Assembly: GCA_024640785.1 (NCBI GenBank)
Contig: JAHEEI010000009.1
Coordinates: forward strand, 1-34,116
Length of the DNA stretch: 34,116 bases
Direction of reading: 5' to 3'
Source of the DNA: Pseudomonadota bacterium
Lineage (GTDB): Bacteria > Desulfobacterota > WTBG01 > CAIYCZ01 > CAIRTM01
Part shown: positions 1-8,003 of the stretch, in pieces
How the letters are laid out: each line of letters begins with the position of its first letter
Numbering within the stretch: position 1 is the first letter of the stretch
The notes under the pieces: model-generated
The model's input: the letters and a program-made list of their open reading frames with translations, nothing else
Database searches by the model: none
What the model was told of the DNA's origin: nothing
Made by a program: the position numbers and the translations under genes

Positions 1-483
1 ATAACCATTGGTCACCATGATGTTCTTAAGACCCTGCGCTTTTGATAATTTTGCTATGTCATGTGCGAACTCATAAAATATGGTGGGTTCTGAATATGTG
101 AAAGAAATAGAATCGCATGACTTGTTTTTAGCTAACCGAACAAGTTCTTCCGGCGAGGTGTGTCTGCCGCTTATCATCTTGCGGTCTCGGGGCATTTGAG
201 ATATTTCATAATTTTGACAGTGTCTGCATTTTAAGTTACACCCTACGGTTGACAGAGAAAAAGATTTTGTGCCAGGCATGAAGTGATAAAGCGGTTTTTT
301 TTCTATTGGATCTGTATTCTCAGCGATTGTCTTTCCATAGACTAATGAAAAGAGGGTTCCGCCCTGGTTTTTTCTTACCGAACAAACTCCAGTGTCATTA
401 TTGTTTATTAGGCATTCATGGGGACACAAGAAACATTTGACCGCCAGATTATCCAGTTTCTCATAAAAAAAAGCTTCTTTCAT
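1..483 (-). CDS. amrS: AmmeMemoRadiSam system radical SAM enzyme, N-terminal part
   Basis: The reading frame is open from an ATG at 483 to the window edge, so 161 residues are seen and the C-terminus is missing. An early cysteine cluster (C17, C20, C24, C34) precedes the radical SAM motif C82-x3-C86-x2-C89 in TVGCNLKCRHCQN, which ligates the [4Fe-4S] cluster that cleaves SAM. This order of elements, with YHFMPGT just before the motif and SFTYSEPTIFYEF after it, is what I know of the AmrS family, which is related to pyruvate formate-lyase activating enzymes. The substrate of the family is unclear. Its usual partners (MEMO and AMMECR1 proteins) are not in the window and could lie beyond position 1. 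The start overlaps the stop of the upstream rlmD by four bases (ATGA), so the two are probably translationally coupled. Confidence 0.88.
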   Translation of the reverse strand, partial: MKEAFFYEKLDNLAVKCFLCPHECLINNNDTGVCSVRKNQGGTLFSLVYGKTIAENTDPIEKKPLYHFMPGTKSFSLSTVGCNLKCRHCQNYEISQMPRDRKMISGRHTSPEELVRLAKNKSCDSISFTYSEPTIFYEFAHDIAKLSKAQGLKNIMVTNGY

Positions 484-1766
484 GTTTTCTCCATGCTATT
501 TTTTGTAAGTTTGACTATAGTTTCAATATGGTAGGTTTGAGGGAACATGTCAAACGGTTGAATTTCAGAAATACTGTAATTTTTATCTAATAATATTTTT
601 AAGTCCCTAGAAAGTGTTGCAGGGTTGCAGGAAACATAAACAATTACTTCAGGATTTATGGATAGGATATGCGCTAGAACATTTTGGGGCGCCCCGGTTC
701 TTGGAGGATTCAGTAATACACCGTTATGCCTTGACTTATAAATATTTGCATTATGTTTATTTAAATCATAAGCTTTAAAGTGGCAGTTTTCTATATCGTT
801 TGCCATTGTGTTTTTAACCGCTTCCTGTATAACTTTTTCGTCAAAATCAATGCCTGATATTTTTGCTCCATTTTTTGCCAGAAAAAGACTGAAATTTCCG
901 CATCCGCAGTATAGTTCAAGAATGTCCGGATTATGCAGTTCTGAGAAAAAATGAATAACAAATTTTATCATATTAATGTTCTGTAGATAATTTATCTGAT
1001 AGAACCTTCGTTGATTTCTGATGAACGTTAAACCATTTATTTTTTCTATTAAATCAGCCTTATCTATAATATTCTTTTTGTCGCAGGCGTAGATAATCGG
1101 CTTTATTCTTTTTCTATATGAGCTGCTATTAAAAGAAATAATTACCTTGTGTGCATGTTTTAAATAAAGGAATTCAACATCGTTAACCTTCTGTGATGCT
1201 GAAATATTTTGAATTCTGTCTGACAGATCATGTATAGCAGTATTGATAGGTTTTTCAAGCAGTAGACAGGATTTAATCGGAATAATTTTATGGCTGTTTC
1301 TCATAAAATAGCCAGTAAGCTTTTTCTTATTATCAAGCTGCATGATGGTCCTGGTTCTATAGTTAAATTTATTTAAAGAAGGGATGATTTTATTTATTTT
1401 AATATCAGATAAATTACCAATTCTTTCTAAAGATTCATTAAGAATTTTCTGTTTCCAGTAGAGCTGGTATTCATAGTCGATGTGCTGCCATTGGCAGCCC
1501 CCGCAGTTCATATGGTAAGGGCAGGGGGGGGATATTCTTTTCTTTGATGGCCGAAGTATTTCTTTAATGGATGCGATCAAATATTGTTTTTTTACTTTTT
1601 TTATTTCAGCTATTATTTCATCTCCTGGAACTGCATTTGTTACAAAACAGGCTCTTGAGTTGATGTGTGTAAAACCGTCTCCGCCATAAACCATTTTTTC
1701 AATGGTTGTTTTAACTTCTGTACCCTTTTTGATTTCTATGTCATATTGCATACCACTACCATTCAT
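480..1766 (-). CDS. rlmD: 23S rRNA (uracil-C5)-methyltransferase, RlmD/TrmA family
   Basis: This is a SAM-dependent enzyme that methylates C5 of a uracil in 23S rRNA (U1939 in E. coli). Residues 14-72 form a TRAM-like RNA-binding domain. Cysteines C82, C88, C91 and C167 match the four [4Fe-4S] ligands of RlmD. The SAM-binding motif LELYCGCGNFSLFLA is near 284-297. LLNPPRTGAP (351-360) and VSCNPATLSRDL carry the family signature, with C380 as the expected nucleophile. At 428 aa it is close to the usual length. The start could be M1 or M6 (1751); no clear ribosome-binding site decides it. The cluster cysteines favour RlmD over cluster-free TrmA, but site specificity (U1939 or U747) is not proven. 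The gene overlaps amrS downstream and is divergent from the moaD-like gene. Confidence 0.9.
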   Translation of the reverse strand: MNGSGMQYDIEIKKGTEVKTTIEKMVYGGDGFTHINSRACFVTNAVPGDEIIAEIKKVKKQYLIASIKEILRPSKKRISPPCPYHMNCGGCQWQHIDYEYQLYWKQKILNESLERIGNLSDIKINKIIPSLNKFNYRTRTIMQLDNKKKLTGYFMRNSHKIIPIKSCLLLEKPINTAIHDLSDRIQNISASQKVNDVEFLYLKHAHKVIISFNSSSYRKRIKPIIYACDKKNIIDKADLIEKINGLTFIRNQRRFYQINYLQNINMIKFVIHFFSELHNPDILELYCGCGNFSLFLAKNGAKISGIDFDEKVIQEAVKNTMANDIENCHFKAYDLNKHNANIYKSRHNGVLLNPPRTGAPQNVLAHILSINPEVIVYVSCNPATLSRDLKILLDKNYSISEIQPFDMFPQTYHIETIVKLTKNSMEKT

Positions 1767-1921
1767 GATTGGTGTTTAATTTTATTTTACTAGCTATATT
1801 ATATATAGTATCAGAAAAAAATTATTTGTAAGTTTAATAGAAATATAATTTAATTGAAAAAACAACAATAATTTGAGATTATTAGAAACTACAAAATAAC
1901 CATGATTTTTGATCTGACAAT

Positions 1922-2155
1922 ATGAATATTACACTGAAATTATATACAGTCTTAAGAGAATATTTGCCTGCGGATATAAAAGAGAACACCCTGTCTATAC
2001 CGGACAACTCAAAAGTTGTTGATTTAATAAAAATACTTAAAATACCGGATGAACTTCCTAAAATAATTCTTATAAATGGTGTTCAAAAAAACCCTGAATC
2101 CGAACTTTCTGATGGGGACGAGCTAAGTATATTTCCTCCTATTTCAGGAGGATAA
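1922..2155 (+). CDS. MoaD/ThiS-family ubiquitin-like sulfur-carrier protein
   Basis: The protein has 77 residues with a beta-grasp pattern, starting NITLKLYTVLREYLP and ending FPPISGG. The C-terminal Gly-Gly is the residue pair that E1-like enzymes adenylate and convert to thiocarboxylate in the MoaD/ThiS family. It may supply sulfur for molybdopterin, thiamine or another pathway; no E1-like, MoaE or ThiG gene is in the window to settle which. It is the first gene of a tight plus-strand set with the LpdD-like and ubiX genes (gap of 4 nt to the next gene). The two Gly codons, GGA GGA, also form the AGGAGG ribosome-binding site of the next gene. No strong Shine-Dalgarno precedes this gene itself. 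Confidence 0.82.
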   Translation: MNITLKLYTVLREYLPADIKENTLSIPDNSKVVDLIKILKIPDELPKIILINGVQKNPESELSDGDELSIFPPISGG

Positions 2156-2159
2156 TATT

Positions 2160-2561
2160 ATGAAACAAAATGACGCTAACCGGGAAGTCAGATCTTCTGT
2201 TGGAGACGATATCTATAAGGTAACCGCTGAAGTTAAAATCATTGGGGATGACCTGATTATTTCTGTATGGGGTGGGTCAAAGCCCCATATCGGCTCAATT
2301 TCGGTTTCTGTTCCAAGACCCGGACTTAAAGATCGTACAAGGATGAGTTCAACTTCGTCTGTAATTAATCTAACCGGACATAAAGATGAGGTTGTAGCTA
2401 GAAAGTTTTCAGAGCAGTTGTCGGCAAAGTTCAAAAGAAATGCTATAGCAACTGCAGGGATACATATTGATGATATAACAGATAGTCAGATTGAGATTAT
2501 AATGCATAATATTTCAGAACTTTGCCTGGATGTTATAAACAAGCTGGAGGAAATAATTTAA
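2160..2561 (+). CDS. LpdD-like prenylated-flavin chaperone domain protein
   Basis: This 133-residue protein has the pattern I associate with the LpdD-like domain: GGSKPHIGSISVSVPRP (39-55), then SVINLTGHKDEVVARKFSEQ. LpdD proteins accompany UbiD-type (de)carboxylases and UbiX and are thought to help install or handle prenylated FMN. The gene directly precedes ubiX and shares one base with it (TAATG), which supports the assignment. The start at 2160 is fixed by AGGAGG at 2148-2153, 6 nt upstream. No UbiD decarboxylase is in the window, so the client enzyme must be elsewhere or outside. Family recognition is from memory of motifs; the biochemical role here is inference. Confidence 0.72.
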   Translation: MKQNDANREVRSSVGDDIYKVTAEVKIIGDDLIISVWGGSKPHIGSISVSVPRPGLKDRTRMSSTSSVINLTGHKDEVVARKFSEQLSAKFKRNAIATAGIHIDDITDSQIEIIMHNISELCLDVINKLEEII

Positions 2562-3127
2562 TGAGAAAGATAATTGTTGGCATAACGGGCGCCAGTGGAA
2601 TTATCTATGGGTATAATCTTTTAAAAGCTTTAAACACCATTGATGAAGTAGAAACGCACTTAATAATAAGCGGTTCTTCAATGTGTGTAATAAAAGAAGA
2701 GCTTTTGAATGTGAATGCGGAAGATCTTGTTTCTCTTGCAGATTATAATTATGATATTAATAATCTTTCTGCGCCAATTTCCAGTGGATCATTTAAAACT
2801 GATGGAATGATCGTAGCTCCATGTACTGTTAAAACCCTTTCATCAATTGCTAATTCATATACGGATAATCTGATCACCAGAGCTGCTGATGTCTCGCTTA
2901 AGGAAAGGCGCAGGCTTGTGCTTTTATTCAGGGAGACACCTCTAAACCTTACACATATTAATAACATGTCTCAGATTACAATGATGGGTGGAATTATTCT
3001 GCCCCCTGTTCCTGCTTTTTATCATAAACCAGAGTGTATCGAAGATATTGTAGATCAGACTGTTGGTAAAACGCTTGATCTTTTTCAGATTGATAATAGT
3101 CTGTTTAAAAGGTGGGGTGAAAATTGA
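2561..3127 (+). CDS. ubiX: Flavin prenyltransferase UbiX
   Basis: UbiX attaches a dimethylallyl group to FMN to give prenyl-FMN, the cofactor of UbiD-family decarboxylases. The 188-residue protein starts MRKIIVGITGASGIIYGYNL, the FMN-binding Rossmann-like start of the family. It continues with SSGSFKTDGMIVAPCTVKTL, IANSYTDNLITRAADV and a C-terminal MMGGIILPPVPAFYHKP motif, all typical. The start at 2561 is chosen because GGAGG lies about nine bases upstream and the ATG overlaps the previous stop; a TTG farther upstream would lie inside the preceding gene. It is the last gene of the MoaD-LpdD-UbiX set and converges on yibQ. Confidence 0.93.
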   Translation: MRKIIVGITGASGIIYGYNLLKALNTIDEVETHLIISGSSMCVIKEELLNVNAEDLVSLADYNYDINNLSAPISSGSFKTDGMIVAPCTVKTLSSIANSYTDNLITRAADVSLKERRRLVLLFRETPLNLTHINNMSQITMMGGIILPPVPAFYHKPECIEDIVDQTVGKTLDLFQIDNSLFKRWGEN

Positions 3128-3156
3128 AACCCTGAAAAATAATAGGTGAATAGCAT

Positions 3157-3930
3157 TCAATTCAGTATTTCTGAAAGCGGCACGATCTCAATTTTATTTT
3201 TTTTAAACTGTGGAAGCATATCAGTTAAGGCTTTAATTGTGGATGGATAGGGATGACCTATTCCCACTGCGGTATCCTCAGCCTCACTAATTTCCATAAG
3301 CTTTTTAAGCTGTTTAACAGTATGCTTATAGGACTGTTCATTATCCAGAAATAGCCCTCTACCAACTGATGGGACACCGAATTTTCTTGCAATAAAAAGA
3401 CCTTTTGAATTATTTGATGTCCGGCTGTCAACAAAACAGAGATTTTTATCCTTCAGCAACTTAATAAATACCGCCATTTTAGTGCTGTTTTCAGTAAATT
3501 TTGATCCCATGTGGTTGCTGATACCGATGATATTCGGAACTTCATTTATCATAGACTCAAGCATGTTAATAAGTGCTTGGTTATCCATTGATGTAGCAAG
3601 GAACAACTTATCAGGTTTTGATGCTCTTAGGTTAGACGCATTATCCCATGCCTCCATCGGGGCATGAAGTATTATCTCGTGACCGTATTCATGGCCTTCC
3701 TGACCAATTCTACTGCTGAATGGACAGTTGGGCAGAACTGAAAAAGTAATTGGATATTTTGATTTTATGAGCGAAAGACATGGCTTGTACTGATTACCCA
3801 TATCATCAATTATAATTACAGCGCTGCTGTTATAAGTTGTGCTATCGTCGGTTTTTATTATATTGATATCAGGTTTAATTGATAATGAGTATAATATTAG
3901 ACAGAGAAATATTGGTATATTACTTATCAT
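3157..3930 (-). CDS. yibQ: Divergent polysaccharide deacetylase family protein (YibQ)
   Basis: The 257-residue protein starts with a hydrophobic segment (about 3-17) that should act as a signal peptide or anchor. A divergent polysaccharide-deacetylase domain follows from about residue 35. Key stretches are AVIIIDDMGNQYKP with the paired Asp, GHEIILHAPMEAWDN, GISNHMGSKFTEN, FVDSRTSN and AVGIGHPYPSTI, which keep the Asp/His pattern of the NodB-like fold. In E. coli yibQ follows envC; here it is the last gene of ftsE-ftsX-envC-ctpA-yibQ, eight bases after the protease gene. A role in septal peptidoglycan processing is inferred from this context. The catalytic activity of the family is not well established. 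Confidence 0.87.
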   Translation of the reverse strand: MISNIPIFLCLILYSLSIKPDINIIKTDDSTTYNSSAVIIIDDMGNQYKPCLSLIKSKYPITFSVLPNCPFSSRIGQEGHEYGHEIILHAPMEAWDNASNLRASKPDKLFLATSMDNQALINMLESMINEVPNIIGISNHMGSKFTENSTKMAVFIKLLKDKNLCFVDSRTSNNSKGLFIARKFGVPSVGRGLFLDNEQSYKHTVKQLKKLMEISEAEDTAVGIGHPYPSTIKALTDMLPQFKKNKIEIVPLSEILN

Positions 3931-3938
3931 TTTGTTGT

Positions 3939-5189
3939 TTAATGCGGCTTGTAATTTTTGGTTAATTTATTTTTTGAGAGGATCTTGTCGTACTGCTCCC
4001 AGTTTTCAAGGACCTCCATGGCTTTGACCATCATTGGATCACTTAAAGGATCATCGGATTTTATTTTGAGAATATCTTCAGTTTGAGAGGTTTCATTATC
4101 AATAGTTATATCAGGTTCTATTCCCGTTCCATGTATTGTTCTGTGGCTGGGCAGATAATATTTTGCAGTTGTAAGTCGCAGTCCTGAACCGTCAATTAGT
4201 GGAAATATTGTCTGTACAGTTCCCTTGCCAAAGGTTTTTCTTCCTATCACGATTGCACGTTTATGATCCTGTAAAGATCCTGCTACTATCTCAGATGCAC
4301 TGGCACTTCCTTCGTTCACCAGTATTACAATATTGAAACTATATTTTCTTAAATCGTTCTTTGCATGATATTCAAGATTCTGGCTCTCTATCCTGCCGTC
4401 TGTATATACAATCAAGCCTTCATCAAGAAATTGGTCAATTATGCTAACGGCCTGGGTTAAAAGGCCTCCAGGGTTTGATCTAAGATCAATTATCAACCCA
4501 GTTATTTTATATTCATTCAAAAGTAATGAATTTAATGCGTTTTTAAATTCATTAGTAGTGCTTTCCTGAAACTGTGTGATCCTTATATATCCATAATTAT
4601 TGTCAATTACTTTTAGCTTAACACTTTTAATATTTATTATAGCTCTTGTTATGTTAAAGCTCTTTGGTTTTTTGAGTCCTTTTCTTTCTATAGTTATATT
4701 GATCTTTGTTCCCGGCTCTCCTCTCATTAATTTTATGGCAGACATTATGTCCATGTCTTTTGAGGAGTTGTCCTCAATCTTGATAATTTTGTCTCCAGGT
4801 TTCAGTCCTGCTCGAAAAGCAGGGGTGTCTTCAATTGGCGAGACAATTGTTAAATATCTGTCTTTAATGCTTATTTCAATTCCAAGGCCCCCAAATTCCC
4901 CTTTTGTTTCTACCTGTAGCTCATTGTAAATTCTGGGGGGCATAAAGGATGAATTCGGGTCCAGATTTTTTACCATACCTTTGATGGACTCATAAATAAT
5001 TTCAGAGTTCTTTTTTTCATTAACATAGTTTGTTTCTATAATTGAGAGAACATCAGAGTAAACGCGCAACTTGTCATATTCTTCATTTGATAAAGCGTAT
5101 AAATCACTGTAGGACAATATTATAGCTAATAAAAAACAAGCGGTAGGTAAAAGTAAAGTTTGAAAAAATCTAACCGGGTTAATATGCAT
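3939..5189 (-). CDS. ctpA: C-terminal processing peptidase, S41 family (CtpA/Prc)
   Basis: This is a periplasmic serine protease. Numbering from an alternative ATG two codons upstream, a signal peptide or anchor spans about 7-35. A PDZ domain starts at GEFGGLGIEISI (99-110) and includes PAFRAGLKPGDKI. The S41 catalytic core carries NEGSASASEIVAG with nucleophile S299 and GRKTFGKGTVQT with general base K324, 25 residues apart as in known CtpA proteins. The second ATG (5189) is preferred because AGGAG lies six bases before it; the first ATG directly abuts the AGGAG. The gene sits between envC and yibQ. Such proteases often trim murein hydrolases or their adaptors, so it may control the envC-linked septation machinery. 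Confidence 0.93.
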   Translation of the reverse strand: MHINPVRFFQTLLLPTACFLLAIILSYSDLYALSNEEYDKLRVYSDVLSIIETNYVNEKKNSEIIYESIKGMVKNLDPNSSFMPPRIYNELQVETKGEFGGLGIEISIKDRYLTIVSPIEDTPAFRAGLKPGDKIIKIEDNSSKDMDIMSAIKLMRGEPGTKINITIERKGLKKPKSFNITRAIINIKSVKLKVIDNNYGYIRITQFQESTTNEFKNALNSLLLNEYKITGLIIDLRSNPGGLLTQAVSIIDQFLDEGLIVYTDGRIESQNLEYHAKNDLRKYSFNIVILVNEGSASASEIVAGSLQDHKRAIVIGRKTFGKGTVQTIFPLIDGSGLRLTTAKYYLPSHRTIHGTGIEPDITIDNETSQTEDILKIKSDDPLSDPMMVKAMEVLENWEQYDKILSKNKLTKNYKPH

Positions 5190-5223
5190 TTTCATCTCCT
5201 GTAAAATCGGGTTATTTATTCCC

Positions 5224-6372
5224 TTATTTTTCGAGCCATCTTAAAGGGTCCAGAGGTTCTCCCTTATGCCTTATCTCAAAATATAGACAGCTACCATTTA
5301 GGGAATTGGTGTCGCCTACCAAAGCAACTGTTTCATTCTTTCTAACAATATCTCCAGTTTGTTTGAATAATTTATCAGCATGCGCATAGATAGAATAGTA
5401 ATGATCTCCATGATTGATTATAATCATTTTCCCATATCCCTTGAACCAATCCGCATAAATGACCTTGCCATTAAAGATTGACTTTATTTCCATGCCGGAT
5501 GGAGCCTTGATTTCAATGCCTTTTTGAAAAGTGAACGTATGAAGATCAGGATGTTCAGTCCTGCCGAATCCTGAAATTATTTTACCTTTTACCGGAAATG
5601 AAAGTTTGCCTTTCATTAATGAAAAATTACCCTCGAGTTGTTTGAAATCGGATTGATCTGAAGGAAGATCGTCTATAAAAGTCTGTAGTTTTTCAGCATA
5701 TTTTTTTAGCTCATTTATCGCTGAAATTTGAAGTTCTTTTTTCTTTCTCGTATCTGCTAATAATGCTAATTTATCTTTTTTTGTAGACTTAATTTCGCTT
5801 GTTTTCCTGAAATATGAATCCTTTTTGATTTCAAGCGAAGTTTTTTGTTTTCCGAGCTTTTCCTCATGTTTGATCTTGTCCTCAATTTTATTGAGAGATT
5901 TTTTAATCATCTCATAATCTTTAGATACAATTTCATTAAGTAGTTTGTCCTGTCTTAAGAAATCATTATATGTTTCAGATGATAAGAGAATTCTTACACC
6001 GTTTCGCCTATGATATTTGTATAGCGCTACCAGGCGTTTTTCCAGGACAGTCGTTATTTCATTTATTTCACTGTTTAATTTATTAATTGTCTCTCTTGAC
6101 TTTTTAATATCACTTTTAATTTCAGAGATCTTCCAGTTTATTTCTTTTACTTTGATATTTTCTTTAATAAGCTGCTGTTCAAGACGGTTAAGCCTTTCTA
6201 TAACTTGACCTTCTTTTTTTTTGTATTCCTTAAGTTTTTTTTCTTTTTGAATTATCTTATTTTTTATGTTGTCTAGTTTAATTTGTTCAGATTCTGTCTT
6301 AGCTGAAATTTTGTTCGGACAACATACAGTTATAATGATGATAATTAATGAAATAAAAGTTATAAATTTCAT
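5224..6372 (-). CDS. envC: Murein hydrolase activator EnvC (degenerate LytM)
   Basis: EnvC is a periplasmic adaptor that, under FtsEX control, activates septal amidases. The 382-residue protein has a signal peptide (about 1-25), a long Lys/Glu-rich coiled coil (28-235) and a C-terminal LytM/M23 domain (258-380). The zinc ligands of active LytM enzymes are mostly replaced: Q283 and E287 stand at the HxxxD motif and Y364 at the third His, while H331 remains. This is the pattern of EnvC-type, non-catalytic activators. The position directly after ftsEX (two bases) and before ctpA fits. It is an unlikely peptidase by itself; the amidase it would activate is not in the window. Confidence 0.93.
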   Translation of the reverse strand: MKFITFISLIIIIITVCCPNKISAKTESEQIKLDNIKNKIIQKEKKLKEYKKKEGQVIERLNRLEQQLIKENIKVKEINWKISEIKSDIKKSRETINKLNSEINEITTVLEKRLVALYKYHRRNGVRILLSSETYNDFLRQDKLLNEIVSKDYEMIKKSLNKIEDKIKHEEKLGKQKTSLEIKKDSYFRKTSEIKSTKKDKLALLADTRKKKELQISAINELKKYAEKLQTFIDDLPSDQSDFKQLEGNFSLMKGKLSFPVKGKIISGFGRTEHPDLHTFTFQKGIEIKAPSGMEIKSIFNGKVIYADWFKGYGKMIIINHGDHYYSIYAHADKLFKQTGDIVRKNETVALVGDTNSLNGSCLYFEIRHKGEPLDPLRWLEK

Positions 6373-6374
6373 AA

Positions 6375-7280
6375 TTATATCTTAAATTCCTTTAAGCTTT
6401 TTAAGGAGATAAAAGTTCCGGTAAGGCCGAGGATTAAACCGCATAGAATTATGATTGAGGATTGGTAGGTGTTTAAAAAAATGAGAGTATTATTACCAAA
6501 ATAAAAATTGAATCCTAAAGCGATATTAAATGTTATGATTTCATGAATTATATAAACAATTAACAGGGCAACTGCTGAACCGGTTATGCCCTGAAGAAGT
6601 CCTTCGATGTAAAATGGTATTTTAATGAATCTGCCAGTTGAACCTACAAGTTTCATTATCTCGATTTCATCACGTCTACTGTATACCATGAGCTTAATAG
6701 TATTAGATATAATAAAAAGAGATGAAATGAACAGAAAAGCACCAATGGTCATTCCAGTTATTTTAAGGAAATAAAAGAATCCGTTAAATCTTTCCAGCCA
6801 TTTTTGACCATATTCAATATCAGTAATACCTTTAATTTTATCTATTTTATCAATTAAATTTTCTATTGATTCAATGTCCAGAAATTCTGGGTTAATGTTA
6901 ATTTCAAAAGAATTAGGAAGGGGATTGTTATTTAAATGTTCAAGGATACCATCCTGTCCCTTGAGTGAATCTTTTAAAGACTCCAAGGCTTCCTTTTTTG
7001 AGACAAACCTCACATTTGAAATTTCTGGGTGTTCTTCAAGAGAATTTTTTATTATATTTATTGAGCCAATGTTAAGTTTATCCTCCAGATAAACCAGGAC
7101 ATGTACCCTTTCAATCCAGTTTTTTTTAAATTCTGAAAGATTAATTACAAGTAATAGGAAAGTTGTAAAGATAACAAAAGTAAAGGTTATTGTGGTTAAT
7201 GCCGTTATATTGATTAATATATTGCTTTTGATATTACTTATTACAGAGCGTAAACAATATCTGGTTTTATTAATAATCAT
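6375..7280 (-). CDS. ftsX: Cell division ABC transporter permease FtsX
   Basis: FtsX is the membrane partner of FtsE and passes ATP-driven conformational change to EnvC in the periplasm. The 301-residue protein has the FtsX topology: a first membrane helix at about 18-45, a periplasmic loop of roughly 120 residues (HVLVYLEDKL onward), then three helices near 170-195, 215-240 and 270-295. SRRDEIEIMKLVGSTGRFIKIPFY is the family's conserved cytoplasmic stretch before the third helix. The start is two bases after the ftsE stop, and the AAGG in the last ftsE codons can serve as the ribosome-binding site, so expression of the two is coupled. Confidence 0.93.
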   Translation of the reverse strand: MIINKTRYCLRSVISNIKSNILINITALTTITFTFVIFTTFLLLVINLSEFKKNWIERVHVLVYLEDKLNIGSINIIKNSLEEHPEISNVRFVSKKEALESLKDSLKGQDGILEHLNNNPLPNSFEININPEFLDIESIENLIDKIDKIKGITDIEYGQKWLERFNGFFYFLKITGMTIGAFLFISSLFIISNTIKLMVYSRRDEIEIMKLVGSTGRFIKIPFYIEGLLQGITGSAVALLIVYIIHEIITFNIALGFNFYFGNNTLIFLNTYQSSIIILCGLILGLTGTFISLKSLKEFKI

Positions 7281-7282
7281 TT

Positions 7283-7936
7283 TTAGCCTTCTAATTTTCC
7301 ACGTTCTAAGGTGATTATATTTTCTGAGAAATTAAGTGCGGTATTCTTGTCGTGTGTGGCAATCACTACAGTTGTTCCTCGAGCATTGATTGCCTTAAAG
7401 AGCTTCATAATTTCAAAAGACAGTTTCGGATCAAGATTTCCAGAAGGTTCATCAGCCAGTAAAAGTATGGGGTTGTTAATTATGGCTCTTGCAATTGCAA
7501 CACGCTGCTGTTCACCTCCAGATAGCTGTAAAGGAAGGGAATCTTTTTTTTGTAAAAGTCCAACCCATTTCAATACCTGCCAGACCTTTTTTTTAACTAA
7601 TTTTATTCTTGTACCAATTATATCAAGTGGGAAGGCAACATTATCATAAACAGATCTATTCTGTATAAGCCTGAAATCCTGAAAAACTACTCCTACACTA
7701 CGTCTAAAATAGGGGATTTCTTTTGGAAGCATGCGGGTAATATTTTTACCGTTTACAACTATTTCTCCAGAGTTTGGTTTTTCTGAAGAGAATATAAGTT
7801 TAATAAGCGTAGATTTGCCTGCTCCGCTGGGCCCAGTTATAAAGACAAAGTCACCTTTGCTGATATTCAGATTAATATCATTTATCGCAGGGATTTTATT
7901 TTCGTAATATTTAGTGACACGGTGAAGTTTTATCAT
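7283..7936 (-). CDS. ftsE: Cell division ATP-binding protein FtsE
   Basis: FtsE is the cytoplasmic ABC ATPase of the FtsEX divisome complex. The 217-residue protein has Walker A GPSGAGKSTLIKL, a Q-loop in VGVVFQDFRL, the ABC signature LSGGEQQRVAIARAI, Walker B ILLLADEPSGNLD and the H-loop VVIATHD. Length and motif spacing are standard. It begins the ftsE-ftsX-envC-ctpA-yibQ run, 67 bases downstream of the tsaC-type gene on the same strand, so it may share that transcript or have a promoter in the AT-rich gap. No strong Shine-Dalgarno is visible before the ATG. Confidence 0.95.
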   Translation of the reverse strand: MIKLHRVTKYYENKIPAINDINLNISKGDFVFITGPSGAGKSTLIKLIFSSEKPNSGEIVVNGKNITRMLPKEIPYFRRSVGVVFQDFRLIQNRSVYDNVAFPLDIIGTRIKLVKKKVWQVLKWVGLLQKKDSLPLQLSGGEQQRVAIARAIINNPILLLADEPSGNLDPKLSFEIMKLFKAINARGTTVVIATHDKNTALNFSENIITLERGKLEG

Positions 7937-8003
7937 CTTGATTTGTTTTCTTTATTCATAACAATTAAATTATAAGCTAAAAAAGATACTTAGGAGATTA
8001 ATA

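Noticed and set aside
5224-6372. Active M23 peptidase
   Set aside because: Three of the four zinc/catalytic positions are replaced (Q283, E287, Y364), so the EnvC activator reading fits better.
7311-7649. Plus-strand open frame opposite ftsE
   Set aside because: It is the complement of the ABC signature and Walker B region of ftsE, with no features of its own.
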